In this document: one piece after another, positions 54,608-62,070 of the stretch | How positions within the stretch are numbered: the stretch's first letter is position 1 | How the letters are laid out: every line of letters begins with the position of its first letter | DNA from: Pseudomonas entomophila L48 | GTDB lineage: Bacteria; Pseudomonadota; Gammaproteobacteria; Pseudomonadales; Pseudomonadaceae | Direction: 5' to 3' | Assembly: GCF_000026105.1 (NCBI RefSeq) | Contig: NC_008027.1 | Coordinates: forward strand, 2,928,501 to 2,992,500 | DNA length: 64,000 nt | Notes under the pieces: generated by a model | Told to the model about the DNA's origin: nothing | Database searches by the model: none | What the model saw: the letters and a program-made list of their open reading frames with translations, nothing else | Made by a program: the position numbers and the translations under genes

Positions 54608-56439
54608 GGCTGCGGCACCACGGCCATCTGGCCTTCGACCATGGGCACGCTACCCGGTGGTTGATCGCCATCGCTCGCGGGCAACGGCCGGGCCATCTGC
54701 CGGACCTGCATGCTCGACTCGGTGCCGGTGCCGAACTCCATGTCCGATGGGCTCTGGTACGGCAGGTTGCGCACGATGCGCGGGGTGATCGCCAGCACCA
54801 GCTCGGACTTGCTCATGTCGTCCTTGTTGCTGCCGAACAGCCGACCCAGGCCAGGAATATCGCCCAGCCCCGGGATCTTGTTGCCGCTGGCGTTGTGGTC
54901 GTTGCGCACCAGCCCAGCCAGCACCTGGGTCTCGCCGTCGTGCAGGCGCAGGCTGGTCTGGGCGTTGCGGGTGTCGACCTGGACCGGGATGGTGCCCTGG
55001 CGGGTCGCCTCCAGTGGCGTGGCGTTGCTCACCTCCAGCGCCACCTTGATCGCCACCTCATTGTTCAGGTGCACGGTGGGCTGCACTTCGAGCTTCAAAC
55101 CGACATCCAGGTAGGTAACGCTTTCGGTGATCACCGGCCCTTGGGTCGAAGGCACCGAAGTGGCGCTGATGATCGGGACGCGCTGGCCGATATGGATACG
55201 CGCCTGCTCGCGGTTGCTGACCCGGATCACGGGGCTTGCCAGGGTGTTGATGTCCTTGTCCTGGGCGTTGATCTTGGCTTGCGGTGCCGGCGAGATGCTG
55301 ATGCGGCTGGAGTCGATACCGCGCAGCTGGTCGAGCACGCTGACCGACTTGCCGTCGCTGGTCAGCACGCCAAAGGTGTTGGGCCATTGCAGGCCCAGGT
55401 CGAGGATGCGCGAGGTGGCCACCTCCATCACCTCCACCTCCAGCACCACCTCGGGGTTGGACTGATCCTGGGACTGCAGCAACTTCTCGGCCATGCGCAC
55501 CGCGTCGGGGGTGTCGCGCATGGTCAGGGTGTTCAGGCGCTCGTCGACGAACACGTCGCGGGTCTTGAGCATGGTCTTGAGCATGTTCATCGCGGTATTG
55601 GCGTCGATGCTGGTCAGGTAGAAGGTGCGCATGACCAGTTCCTGGTAGTCCTTGGTCTTCTGCGGCGAGTCCGGGTAGACCAGCAGGGTGTTGTCGTTGA
55701 CGATCTTCTGGCGCAGCTGGTTCTGCTCCAGCAGCAGCGCCACGGCGTCCTCGATACGCACCTCGCGCACGAAGATGGTGGCTTTCATGTCGGGGCGCAG
55801 GTCGCGGTCGAAGATGAAATTGATCCCGGCGACCTGGGCCAGCACCTCGAAGATGGTCTTCAGGTTGGCGTCGCGAAACTCCAGGGTGACCGGGCGCTCC
55901 AGCTTGCTGCGCAGTTGCGGGAACGGCTGCGCGGTGCGCGCCTGGACGTTCTCGATGTCGCTGCGCAGCATGATCCCCTTCTGGTTCTGCGGGTCCAGGC
56001 GCAGCACCTCGCGCATGTAGCGCTCGGCGCCGAACAGGTCGCCCTGGCGCAGCGCCGCCTGTCCCAGGGCAACGCGTTCGTCGAGGGTGCGGATCAACTC
56101 CAGCTGGCGGATGCCCTCCTGCGCGCGGCGGTTGTTCGGCTCGATGGTCAGCACCCGGCCATAGCCCATGCGCGCGGCGGCGAAGTCGTGGCGGATGCGG
56201 TCGCTGTCGGCCTGGCCCAGCAATGCCTCGACCGCCGCCTGGCGACCATGGGCCAGGGCGATGTTCAGCTCGGTGTCGCGCGGGTCGTCGCGCAGGGCCT
56301 CTTCCAGCCGGGCGATGCCGGCTTCGTACTGGCCCTCCTTCATCAATTCCGCGCTGTCCTTGCGCACGGCGCTGGAGCCACATCCGCCGATGGCCACGCA
56401 CAGGGCCAGCAGCAGGAACGGCGTCTTCGAAGGCTTCAT
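54604..56439 (-). CDS. GspD/MshL-like secretin with N-terminal TPR region
   Basis: A 611-residue outer-membrane secretin lipoprotein (AIGGCGSS; Cys20). Residues about 25-150 are TPR-like helices (MKEGQYEAGIARLEEALRDD, LRQGDLFGAERYMREVLRLD). An STN/N0-type domain lies at about 170-300 (VTLEFRDANLKTIFEVLAQV), and the secretin core at about 340-545, including VPIISATSVPSTQGPVITES and PGLGDIPGLGRLFGS. The TPR-secretin fusion suggests a non-standard machine nearer to MSHA systems than to Xcp. Confidence 0.9.
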   Translation of the reverse strand: MKPSKTPFLLLALCVAIGGCGSSAVRKDSAELMKEGQYEAGIARLEEALRDDPRDTELNIALAHGRQAAVEALLGQADSDRIRHDFAAARMGYGRVLTIEPNNRRAQEGIRQLELIRTLDERVALGQAALRQGDLFGAERYMREVLRLDPQNQKGIMLRSDIENVQARTAQPFPQLRSKLERPVTLEFRDANLKTIFEVLAQVAGINFIFDRDLRPDMKATIFVREVRIEDAVALLLEQNQLRQKIVNDNTLLVYPDSPQKTKDYQELVMRTFYLTSIDANTAMNMLKTMLKTRDVFVDERLNTLTMRDTPDAVRMAEKLLQSQDQSNPEVVLEVEVMEVATSRILDLGLQWPNTFGVLTSDGKSVSVLDQLRGIDSSRISISPAPQAKINAQDKDINTLASPVIRVSNREQARIHIGQRVPIISATSVPSTQGPVITESVTYLDVGLKLEVQPTVHLNNEVAIKVALEVSNATPLEATRQGTIPVQVDTRNAQTSLRLHDGETQVLAGLVRNDHNASGNKIPGLGDIPGLGRLFGSNKDDMSKSELVLAITPRIVRNLPYQSPSDMEFGTGTESSMQVRQMARPLPASDGDQPPGSVPMVEGQMAVVPQP

Positions 56440-56939
56440 GGTGCGCTCCCTACAGACAGGGTCTGTGGCTGGTGCAGTGGCAGGTAGACCAGGCTCAGCT
56501 CGCTGGCCGAGACCCGGTCGAGGCGGTAGGTGTCTTCGATCACGTCGCCCTGGCGCACGACGTAGAGCTTCTCGCCGTTCTGCAGGAACACCTGCAGGTC
56601 GTCGCGGTCGCCCAGGCGGCCGACGAACTGGAACGGCAGCGCCGGCGCCGTGGGTGCGGCTACCACGGGGGCGGTGACCACGGGTTGCTCGGTGACGGTG
56701 GCCAGGGTTTGCGGTGGGGCCCATTGCTGGGCCGGGAACAGGTCTTTCGAAGGGGGTTGAGGTTTGTTCGCCGGCAAGCCGGCTCCTACAAGTGGCTGCG
56801 CGCTCCCTGTAGGAGCCGGCTTGCCGGCGAACGGGGCCACCTCACCCTCAAGGTCGAACCAATGCCCCGGCGCCCACGCCAGCAAGGCACTGACTCCAAG
56901 AAACCCACCCCACAACACCACGCGCTGAATGTTCATCAC
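56436..56939 (-). CDS. GspC/PilP-like inner-membrane clamp protein with REP-encoded linker
   Basis: A 167-residue protein: one membrane helix (about 7-25; VVLWGGFLGVSALLAW), a Pro/Ala linker, and a C-terminal HR/PilP-like domain (about 105-160; FQFVGRLGDRDDLQVFLQNG, VVRQGDVIEDTYRLDRVS). Residues about 36-58 are encoded by an in-frame inverted REP pair (56767-56832), giving FAGKPAPTGSAQPLVGAGLP. The domain normally contacts the secretin. It overlaps the secretin start by 4 bp. An ATG 3 bp later is equally possible. Confidence 0.8.
   Translation of the reverse strand: MMNIQRVVLWGGFLGVSALLAWAPGHWFDLEGEVAPFAGKPAPTGSAQPLVGAGLPANKPQPPSKDLFPAQQWAPPQTLATVTEQPVVTAPVVAAPTAPALPFQFVGRLGDRDDLQVFLQNGEKLYVVRQGDVIEDTYRLDRVSASELSLVYLPLHQPQTLSVGSAP
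56767..56832. repeat. Intragenic inverted REP pair, 66 bp, in frame
   Basis: TTCGCCGGCAAGCCGGCTCC and a reverse-complement partner ending GGCTTGCCGGCGAA lie inside the gspC/pilP-like gene. The length is 66 bp, exactly 22 codons, with no stop in the reading frame used. Confidence 0.92.
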
Positions 56940-57487
56940 GACCTCGACAGGTAAAGGGTCATGCGTACCCGCCCGGTAAGCTCGCGCTCGCCGATCCGCT
57001 TGCGTTGCAGCTCCAGGTCTTCCAGCACCAGGGTCGGCAACTGGCCCAGCAGCGCCTTGAGAAACCCGCGGATCTGCGGGTAGCTGCCGCGCACCGGCAG
57101 GACGATCTGGTAACGCGCCAGCTGGGTCTTGGGGTCCACACCGAGGGCGTACTCGCCACGGGCCAGGCTGATGCGCTCGGCGTCGGCCAGCTGGTACAGC
57201 CGCTCGATCAGCTCGCTGGCCTGGGGTTGGCCAGGCAGTTGCTGGCGCAGATCGTCCAGCGCCTGTTGCTCAGGCCGCACCTGGACCTTCAGCTCGCCAC
57301 GCGCCAGGCGCTGCACCTGAACGCTGGCGTCCGCCTCACTGGCGCGCAGCTCACGCACCTGCTGCCACAGCGGCAGCACCCAGGCCACGGCCACCGCCAC
57401 CACCAACAGGGCCATCAGGATCGCGGCCAACCCCACGCGCCCCAGGCGCTGGACGGCCTCATGCAGGATCAGGCTAGGGACGCGCAT
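56936..57487 (-). CDS. PilO/GspM-like inner-membrane platform protein
   Basis: A 183-residue bitopic protein: membrane helix about 17-38 (GLAAILMALLVVAVAVAW), coiled coil about 40-80 (LRASEADASVQVQRLARGEL), and a ferredoxin-like periplasmic domain (YQIVLPVRGSYPQIRGFLKA) typical of PilO. It probably pairs with the upstream PilN-like protein. ATG 57487 overlaps that gene by 14 bp. Confidence 0.82.
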   Translation of the reverse strand: MRVPSLILHEAVQRLGRVGLAAILMALLVVAVAVAWVLPLWQQVRELRASEADASVQVQRLARGELKVQVRPEQQALDDLRQQLPGQPQASELIERLYQLADAERISLARGEYALGVDPKTQLARYQIVLPVRGSYPQIRGFLKALLGQLPTLVLEDLELQRKRIGERELTGRVRMTLYLSRS

Positions 57488-58016
57488 GGCCGGTCTCCCA
57501 GGTGGCGGTAAGGTTGAAACGCACCGGGTGCTCGGCCTGCCCGGCGACGATCTCGTGGTTGAGCAGCGACACGTCCGACAGTTCCTCGCTGCGCTCCAGG
57601 CGCTGGTGGTACTGCAGCATGGCCTCCAGGTCGCGGGCCTCGGCGCTGATGCGCACCTGCCCCTTGCGCGCATCGGGGGTGAGGCTGAGCAGCGCCACAT
57701 CCTCCTGGGGCATGGCCTCGAGCATGGCGAACAGCTGCTGCCAGGGCCGTTGCAGCTGTTGCGACACGCTGCGCATCTGCGCCAGGCGCTCGGCCTGCTC
57801 GCGGACCACCGCGCTGCTTTGTGGCACGGCACTGGCCGGGCGGCGGCCAAGTTGCAGTTCGAGCTGGTGCACACGGGCCTCGAGGCCGGTCTGCTCGCTC
57901 ACCAGCTGTTGCTGGGCCAGCACCAGTACCGCCAGCGCCGCGCCCCCCAGGGCCAGCAGCGCCCAGGCCAGCGAGCCGTTGCGCCGGGGTTGGAATTCCA
58001 GGTCGAGGCGGCGCAT
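57474..58016 (-). CDS. PilN/GspL-C-like inner-membrane platform protein
   Basis: A 180-residue bitopic protein: cytoplasmic start RRLDLEFQPRRNGSLAW containing the PilN-type peptide that binds PilM, membrane helix about 16-34, coiled coil about 38-95, and a periplasmic alpha/beta domain (DVALLSLTPDARKGQVRISA). Separate PilM/PilN/PilO-like genes instead of fused GspL/GspM point to an MSHA or type IV pilus-like platform. Confidence 0.82.
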   Translation of the reverse strand: MRRLDLEFQPRRNGSLAWALLALGGAALAVLVLAQQQLVSEQTGLEARVHQLELQLGRRPASAVPQSSAVVREQAERLAQMRSVSQQLQRPWQQLFAMLEAMPQEDVALLSLTPDARKGQVRISAEARDLEAMLQYHQRLERSEELSDVSLLNHEIVAGQAEHPVRFNLTATWETGHARP

Positions 58017-58017
58017 G

Positions 58018-58800
58018 TCAGGCCACCGCCCGCCACATGGCGCACAGCGGATCGGTCTCGGCGGCCAGCGGGCACAGCTGCACCGCGCCGATGTCCGCGA
58101 CCGCCTGCCGCCCGGGCGCATGCAGGTAGACCCGTGGCGGCTGCCCGCCGTACAGCTCGCAGGTGCGCGCGATCAACGCCTGCAGGGCCTGGTCGGTGTC
58201 GGCGCAGCCCTGGGCCAGCACCTGTTGCCAGGCGCCGTCGGCGGCCAGCAGCAGCACGCTGCGCCGTGGCTCGGCGAGCACGAAGAGGAAATCCCCCTGC
58301 GCCATCTGCGCCGCGCAGCGGTTGTAGGCGGCCATCAGGTAAGGCTGTACCGAGCGCAGGCTCAAGCGGCGCTCCCGGCCCAATTCGCGCAAGCCCTGCA
58401 ACAGCGCCTCAGGCAGTGCCGTGGCGATCCGTGCGGCGCCGGCAGGCTCCGGCGACAGCACGATGCGCCAATCATCCAGCGGCTGCCCGTAGAGATGCTC
58501 GAAACAGGCCCGGGCATAGGTGTCCAGCTCGCGGGGCGTGGCGATTGCATCACTCCAGGGCACCAGGCAGAAGCGGCTGAAGCGCGCCGACAGCAATACC
58601 CGCAGTTGCCCGCCCTTCACTGGATGGGCGGCGAGCAGTTCGTCGAGGGCAGCCAGCGCCGCGCCCCAGGCCGGTTGCGCGGCCAGGCAGTCGAACGGGC
58701 GGCTGCCCAGCCAATGGTGGTGACGACCGTGCCAGCCTCCCAGGCCGACACCCTCGGCGCCGAGCACGGCGCAATAGTGATCAGGCAATGAATGTGACAC
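58018..58800 (-). CDS. PilM/MshI-like cytoplasmic platform protein
   Basis: A 260-residue cytosolic protein with an actin-like PilM look (LLSARFSRFCLVPWSD, ARACFEHLYGQPLDDWRIVL, SLRSVQPYLMAAYNRC). It should link the ATPase ring to the PilN-like protein. The start is a GTG at 58800 with GAGGAGATCAACC directly before it, inside the end of the ATPase gene (20-bp overlap); an ATG at 58833 is less likely. Confidence 0.75.
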   Translation of the reverse strand: MSHSLPDHYCAVLGAEGVGLGGWHGRHHHWLGSRPFDCLAAQPAWGAALAALDELLAAHPVKGGQLRVLLSARFSRFCLVPWSDAIATPRELDTYARACFEHLYGQPLDDWRIVLSPEPAGAARIATALPEALLQGLRELGRERRLSLRSVQPYLMAAYNRCAAQMAQGDFLFVLAEPRRSVLLLAADGAWQQVLAQGCADTDQALQALIARTCELYGGQPPRVYLHAPGRQAVADIGAVQLCPLAAETDPLCAMWRAVA

Positions 58801-60466
58801 GGTTGATCTCCTCAAGTGTGGTGCGGCCCGCACGGACCAGGTCCAGGGCCGAGGCGCGCAGCAGGCGCAGGCCGCGCTGGCAGGCCAGCTGGCGGATCTG
58901 CGCCAGGGGCCGGCGCTCGACGATCATCTGCCGCAGGTCGTCGTCCAGGTGCAGCAGTTCGGCGATGGCGCTGCGCCCGCGGTAACCACTGCCGCGGCAC
59001 TGGCCGCAGCCCTGGGCGCGCATGAACCGCCAGCCCTCCACACCGTCACGGCTCAGCCCCGAGGCCGCGAGCAGTTCGTCGTCCGGCACGCAGGCCACCG
59101 CGCAGTGCGGGCAGGCCAGGCGCACCAGGCGCTGGGCCAGCACGGCGTTGAGCGCCGAGACGAAGCTGTAGGGGTCGACCTGCATCTGGCTGAAGCGGCC
59201 GATCACATCGAACACGTTGTTGGCGTGGATGGTGGTGAACACCAGGTGCCCGGTGAGCGCCGACTGCACGGCGATCTGCGCGGTGTCCGGGTCGCGGATC
59301 TCGCCGACCAGGATCTTGTCCGGGTCATGGCGCAGGATCGAGCGCAGGCCACGGGCGAAGGTCAGGCCCTTCTTCTCGTTGACCGGGATCTGCAGCACCC
59401 CGGGCAGCTGGTACTCGACCGGGTCCTCGATGGTGATGATCTTGTCGACGCCGTGGTTGATCTCGCTGAGCATGGCGTACAGCGTGGTGGTCTTGCCGCT
59501 GCCGGTGGGGCCGGTGACCAGGATCATGCCGTAGGGCTCGCTGGCCAGCCGGCGCAGGGCGCGCAAGGTGTGTTCCTCGAAGCCCAGGGCCTGCAACTGC
59601 ACGCCGCTGACCTTGTCCGACAGGTCCTGCTTGTCGAGCACCCGCAGCACCGCGTCCTCACCGAAGATGCTCGGCATGATCGACACGCGAAAGTCGATCT
59701 GCCGCTCGCCGATGGCCACCTTGAAACGGCCATCCTGGGGGATGCGCTTCTCGCCGATGTCCAATTCGGCCATCACCTTGATCCGCGAGATCACCTGCTC
59801 GGCGAAGGCGCTGCCAGCGGCCTTGCCGGCGCCGTTGAGCACACCATCGATGCGGTATTTGATAGTCAGGCCCTGGCCGGTCATGCCCAGATGGATGTCG
59901 CTGGCGTGCTGCTTGAGCGCGTCGTAGAGGGTGGCGTTGACCAGCTTGACCACCTGGCTCTGGTCTTCGCTGATGCTGGTCAAGGACAGGCGTTGCAGCG
60001 GGTCGGCATCGGTGCCGGCCTCATTGTTGCTGTCGAGAGTGTCGACGGCGTGGAAGCTCTCTTCGTGACGCGCCAGGAACGCCGCAAGATCGGCGGCGTG
60101 GGCCAGGTACAGTGGCGCGCCCTGCAGGCAGTCGTCGATCCAGGCCAGACGGGCACCGTCGAACGGGTCGGCGAACACACCCACCCACTGCCCTTGGTGT
60201 TCGACCAGCGCGCATTCGTGTTTCAGGCACTGGGCCAGGCTGACCCGATCGAAAGCTGGCTTGCTGGCGAACAGGGCCTGGGTGTCGAGCACCGGGTAAT
60301 GCAGGGTGGCGGCCAGGCGTTGGGTGAAGGTGGCGGGCGGGTCGTTGGCGAGGCGTTCGAGGTGGGTCAGCAGGCGGTCTTCACCCGCCTGGGTGCGGGC
60401 CTGGTTCAGGAGATCGCGGGCGTAGCCCTGCGCTTGCCGTGAGTCTGTATCGAATGCCTGGGACAT
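58781..60466 (-). CDS. GspE/MshE-like secretion ATPase
   Basis: A 561-residue hexameric motor ATPase. An MshEN-like N-terminal domain (about 60-150) precedes the ATPase core: Walker A LVTGPTGSGKTTTLYAML, Asp box, Walker B ILVGEIRDPDTAQ, His box LVFTTIHANN, and a tetracysteine zinc motif CPHC...CGQC (about 455-500) typical of GspE/PilB rather than PilT. It powers pseudopilus extension. No GspF-type membrane protein follows, although most such operons have one. Confidence 0.9.
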   Translation of the reverse strand: MSQAFDTDSRQAQGYARDLLNQARTQAGEDRLLTHLERLANDPPATFTQRLAATLHYPVLDTQALFASKPAFDRVSLAQCLKHECALVEHQGQWVGVFADPFDGARLAWIDDCLQGAPLYLAHAADLAAFLARHEESFHAVDTLDSNNEAGTDADPLQRLSLTSISEDQSQVVKLVNATLYDALKQHASDIHLGMTGQGLTIKYRIDGVLNGAGKAAGSAFAEQVISRIKVMAELDIGEKRIPQDGRFKVAIGERQIDFRVSIMPSIFGEDAVLRVLDKQDLSDKVSGVQLQALGFEEHTLRALRRLASEPYGMILVTGPTGSGKTTTLYAMLSEINHGVDKIITIEDPVEYQLPGVLQIPVNEKKGLTFARGLRSILRHDPDKILVGEIRDPDTAQIAVQSALTGHLVFTTIHANNVFDVIGRFSQMQVDPYSFVSALNAVLAQRLVRLACPHCAVACVPDDELLAASGLSRDGVEGWRFMRAQGCGQCRGSGYRGRSAIAELLHLDDDLRQMIVERRPLAQIRQLACQRGLRLLRASALDLVRAGRTTLEEINRVTFIA

Positions 60467-60523
60467 GGCCTGCGACTCCGCTCAGGGGCGCATCGCAGGC
60501 TGGGGAAGTGGCCGCGGGCGCCG

Positions 60524-61054
60524 CTATTCCCCGGTGAGCAGTTGGTCGTCGTCAGGTTCGGGGGGCTGGCCACCGTTGCGTCGGCGGTCGGCCAGGACCC
60601 AGCTGCCATCGTACAACTGCAAGGGGAACGACTCGTTCCTGTTCTGGCGGCGTTCGACGAAACCCTCGGCCGGGCGGTCCGTGGCCCTGCGCTGGCGCTC
60701 GATGCCCATCAGGTCGAAGATCGCGCGGGCCAGTTCCATCAACGGGAACGGCTTGAACAGGACGTGGCTCACACCAAGCTCGGCGGCCCGCTCACGGACC
60801 TCGACGGTCGGGTGGGCGGTGATCAGCACGAAATGGCACGGCCTGTTCCTGCGCACGGTCTCCAGGACCTGAAACCCCTCCATGTCGGGCAAGCGATAGT
60901 CCAGCACGATCACATCCGGTGCCAGGGTTTCAGCCTCGCTGATGCCGCTGGCGCCATCGTGGGCGACGTGGACTTCCAGGCCTTGCGCCTGCAGATACGC
61001 CTGCAGGTTCTGCGCAAGGGTCTGTTCGTCGTCGACTACCAATACTCTGTTCAC
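60524..61054 (-). CDS. Response regulator heading the secretion operon
   Basis: A 176-residue protein with one receiver domain (about 1-120): acidic pair VLVVDDEQTL, phosphorylation Asp in VIVLDYRLPD, Thr in LITAHPTV and Lys in VLFKPFPL. The 55-residue tail (RRQNRNESFPLQLYDGSWVL) has no recognised DNA-binding domain. The start is GTG 61054 with GGGAG upstream; earlier in-frame codons fall beyond the candidate sigma-54 promoter. It lies 57 bp before gspE and may regulate the machine by protein contact. No cognate kinase is nearby. Confidence 0.83.
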   Translation of the reverse strand: MNRVLVVDDEQTLAQNLQAYLQAQGLEVHVAHDGASGISEAETLAPDVIVLDYRLPDMEGFQVLETVRRNRPCHFVLITAHPTVEVRERAAELGVSHVLFKPFPLMELARAIFDLMGIERQRRATDRPAEGFVERRQNRNESFPLQLYDGSWVLADRRRNGGQPPEPDDDQLLTGE

Positions 61055-61118
61055 CAAGGTCCACTCCCATGAACTGCCCGGTCTCCCGGTCTGCGAAGTG
61101 CGGCCTTGTAGAGGCTTG

Positions 61119-61134
61119 AGCAGGCTTCGTGCCA
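61119..61134 (-). promoter_or_regulatory. Candidate sigma-54 promoter of the secretion operon
   Basis: On the minus strand TGGCACGAAGCCTGCT matches TGGCACG exactly at -24, has the correct 10-bp GG-to-GC spacing and reads CTGC at -12 in place of TTGC. Predicted start is near 61109, about 55 bp before the response-regulator GTG. Confidence 0.6.
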
Positions 61135-61260
61135 GGCATGAAGGGTCATTGCGCACCACATTCAACTGACTGTTTCTTATCGAAATTTTTATATCGCCCA
61201 CGGCTTGCGGGCGCGCCCTCCCCCATTACCGGGGAAGTGATGGCATTTGGCCAAACCCGC

Positions 61261-61280
61261 TTTCCCCACTGTTGGGGAAA
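61261..61280. promoter_or_regulatory. Candidate enhancer site upstream of the sigma-54 promoter
   Basis: TTTCCCCACTGTTGGGGAAA is a perfect inverted repeat with 8-bp arms and a 4-bp centre. A related TCCCCC-ATTACC-GGGGAA lies at 61219-61236. Both are at typical upstream distances for a sigma-54 enhancer-binding protein, whose identity is not known. Confidence 0.5.
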
Positions 61281-61296
61281 CGCCTTGTCGGGCCGC

Positions 61297-61938
61297 TCAG
61301 TCAGCGCGCTCCACTGTAGCGGATTCGCGCAAACGTTGGCGCACGGCCTGGCGGGCCTGGGCCTGCAACTGCGCGACCAGCGCGTCCCTGGCCAGGCGCA
61401 GGTTCGGTTCCGGTAAGACAGAAGTATTATCACTTTGGTTCTGCATCCCTTGCAGTCTTTGTCGATTGGCGTCATAGAAAGCCGCGATCTCGGCAGCGCT
61501 GGGCTCTTCGACCACGGTCAGCCGCGCGAACGCTTCCTGGGCGGCCATCTCATGTCGAGTGTAGTCAGCGAAGCTGTCGTGATCGAAGCCTGCGTCCTCC
61601 AGGCGGCGGGCGAACACTGCGGGGCTGCCGAAAGCGGCCTCGACTTCAGCGACCCGCGCCCTCACCTGCTCATCGTCGATGGCGATACCTTGCCGGCGCG
61701 CCTCCTGCCACAACAGTTCCTTGTCGATCAACTCGTCCAGGGCCTGTTCGCGCAGGCGCTGGTACAGGTTGGGGTTGCGGATGCTCGCCACCGCCCGCCC
61801 CTGGGCCTGGAGGTATTCGGTGAAGTAGCGCTCCAGGCGCAGCGCGCCAATCTCCACGCCGTTGACCCGGGCCACGGGAGCTTCAGCGAAGATTGCCGGG
61901 GTGACGCCCAGCAGCAGGCACAACAGCAGGATACGCAT
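61297..61938 (-). CDS. SurA N-terminal-like periplasmic chaperone
   Basis: A 213-residue exported protein (signal LLLCLLLGVTPAIFAEAP) with a SurA/PpiC-type helical domain: VARVNGVEIGALRLERYFTE, QRLREQALDELIDKELLWQE, AAFYDANRQRLQGM. No complete parvulin domain is present, so it is probably a chaperone without isomerase activity. It lies upstream of the curli/type II-like operon and may assist that or an outer-membrane client. A REP pair separates it from the next gene. Confidence 0.78.
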   Translation of the reverse strand: MRILLLCLLLGVTPAIFAEAPVARVNGVEIGALRLERYFTEYLQAQGRAVASIRNPNLYQRLREQALDELIDKELLWQEARRQGIAIDDEQVRARVAEVEAAFGSPAVFARRLEDAGFDHDSFADYTRHEMAAQEAFARLTVVEEPSAAEIAAFYDANRQRLQGMQNQSDNTSVLPEPNLRLARDALVAQLQAQARQAVRQRLRESATVERAD

Positions 61939-61976
61939 GGCAGCCTCCTCTCATTGTGTGGGTCTGACGCGGTCCG

Positions 61977-62063
61977 TTGTAGGAACGGCTTCAGCCGCGA
62001 TCACCCGCGCAGCGGGTGCCCTGCACCGTGTTGGATTCATCGCGGCTGAAGCCGCTCCTACAG
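61977..62063. repeat. Inverted REP pair, GTAGGAACGGCTTCAGCC class
   Basis: GTTGTAGGAACGGCTTCAGCC and a reverse-complement partner ending GGCTGAAGCCGC-TCCTACAGG enclose a small CCCGCG/AGCGGG hairpin. One arm carries an A in place of G (GGAACGG). Confidence 0.85.
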
Positions 62064-62070
62064 GCCCCGT

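Larger units (their letters stand above)
61055..61296. other. Control region of the curli/type II-like secretion operon
   Basis: A gene-free 242-bp region. It contains a candidate sigma-54 promoter (61119-61134, minus strand), two GC-rich palindromes about 85-150 bp upstream of it (61219-61236 and 61261-61280) at the usual distance for enhancer sites, and an AT-rich patch (61170-61195). The upstream neighbour on the same strand is a SurA-like gene ending at 61297. Confidence 0.6.

Noticed and set aside
54661..56487. A 608-codon plus-strand open frame opposite the secretin gene
   Set aside because: Antisense shadow of a clear GspD-type gene.
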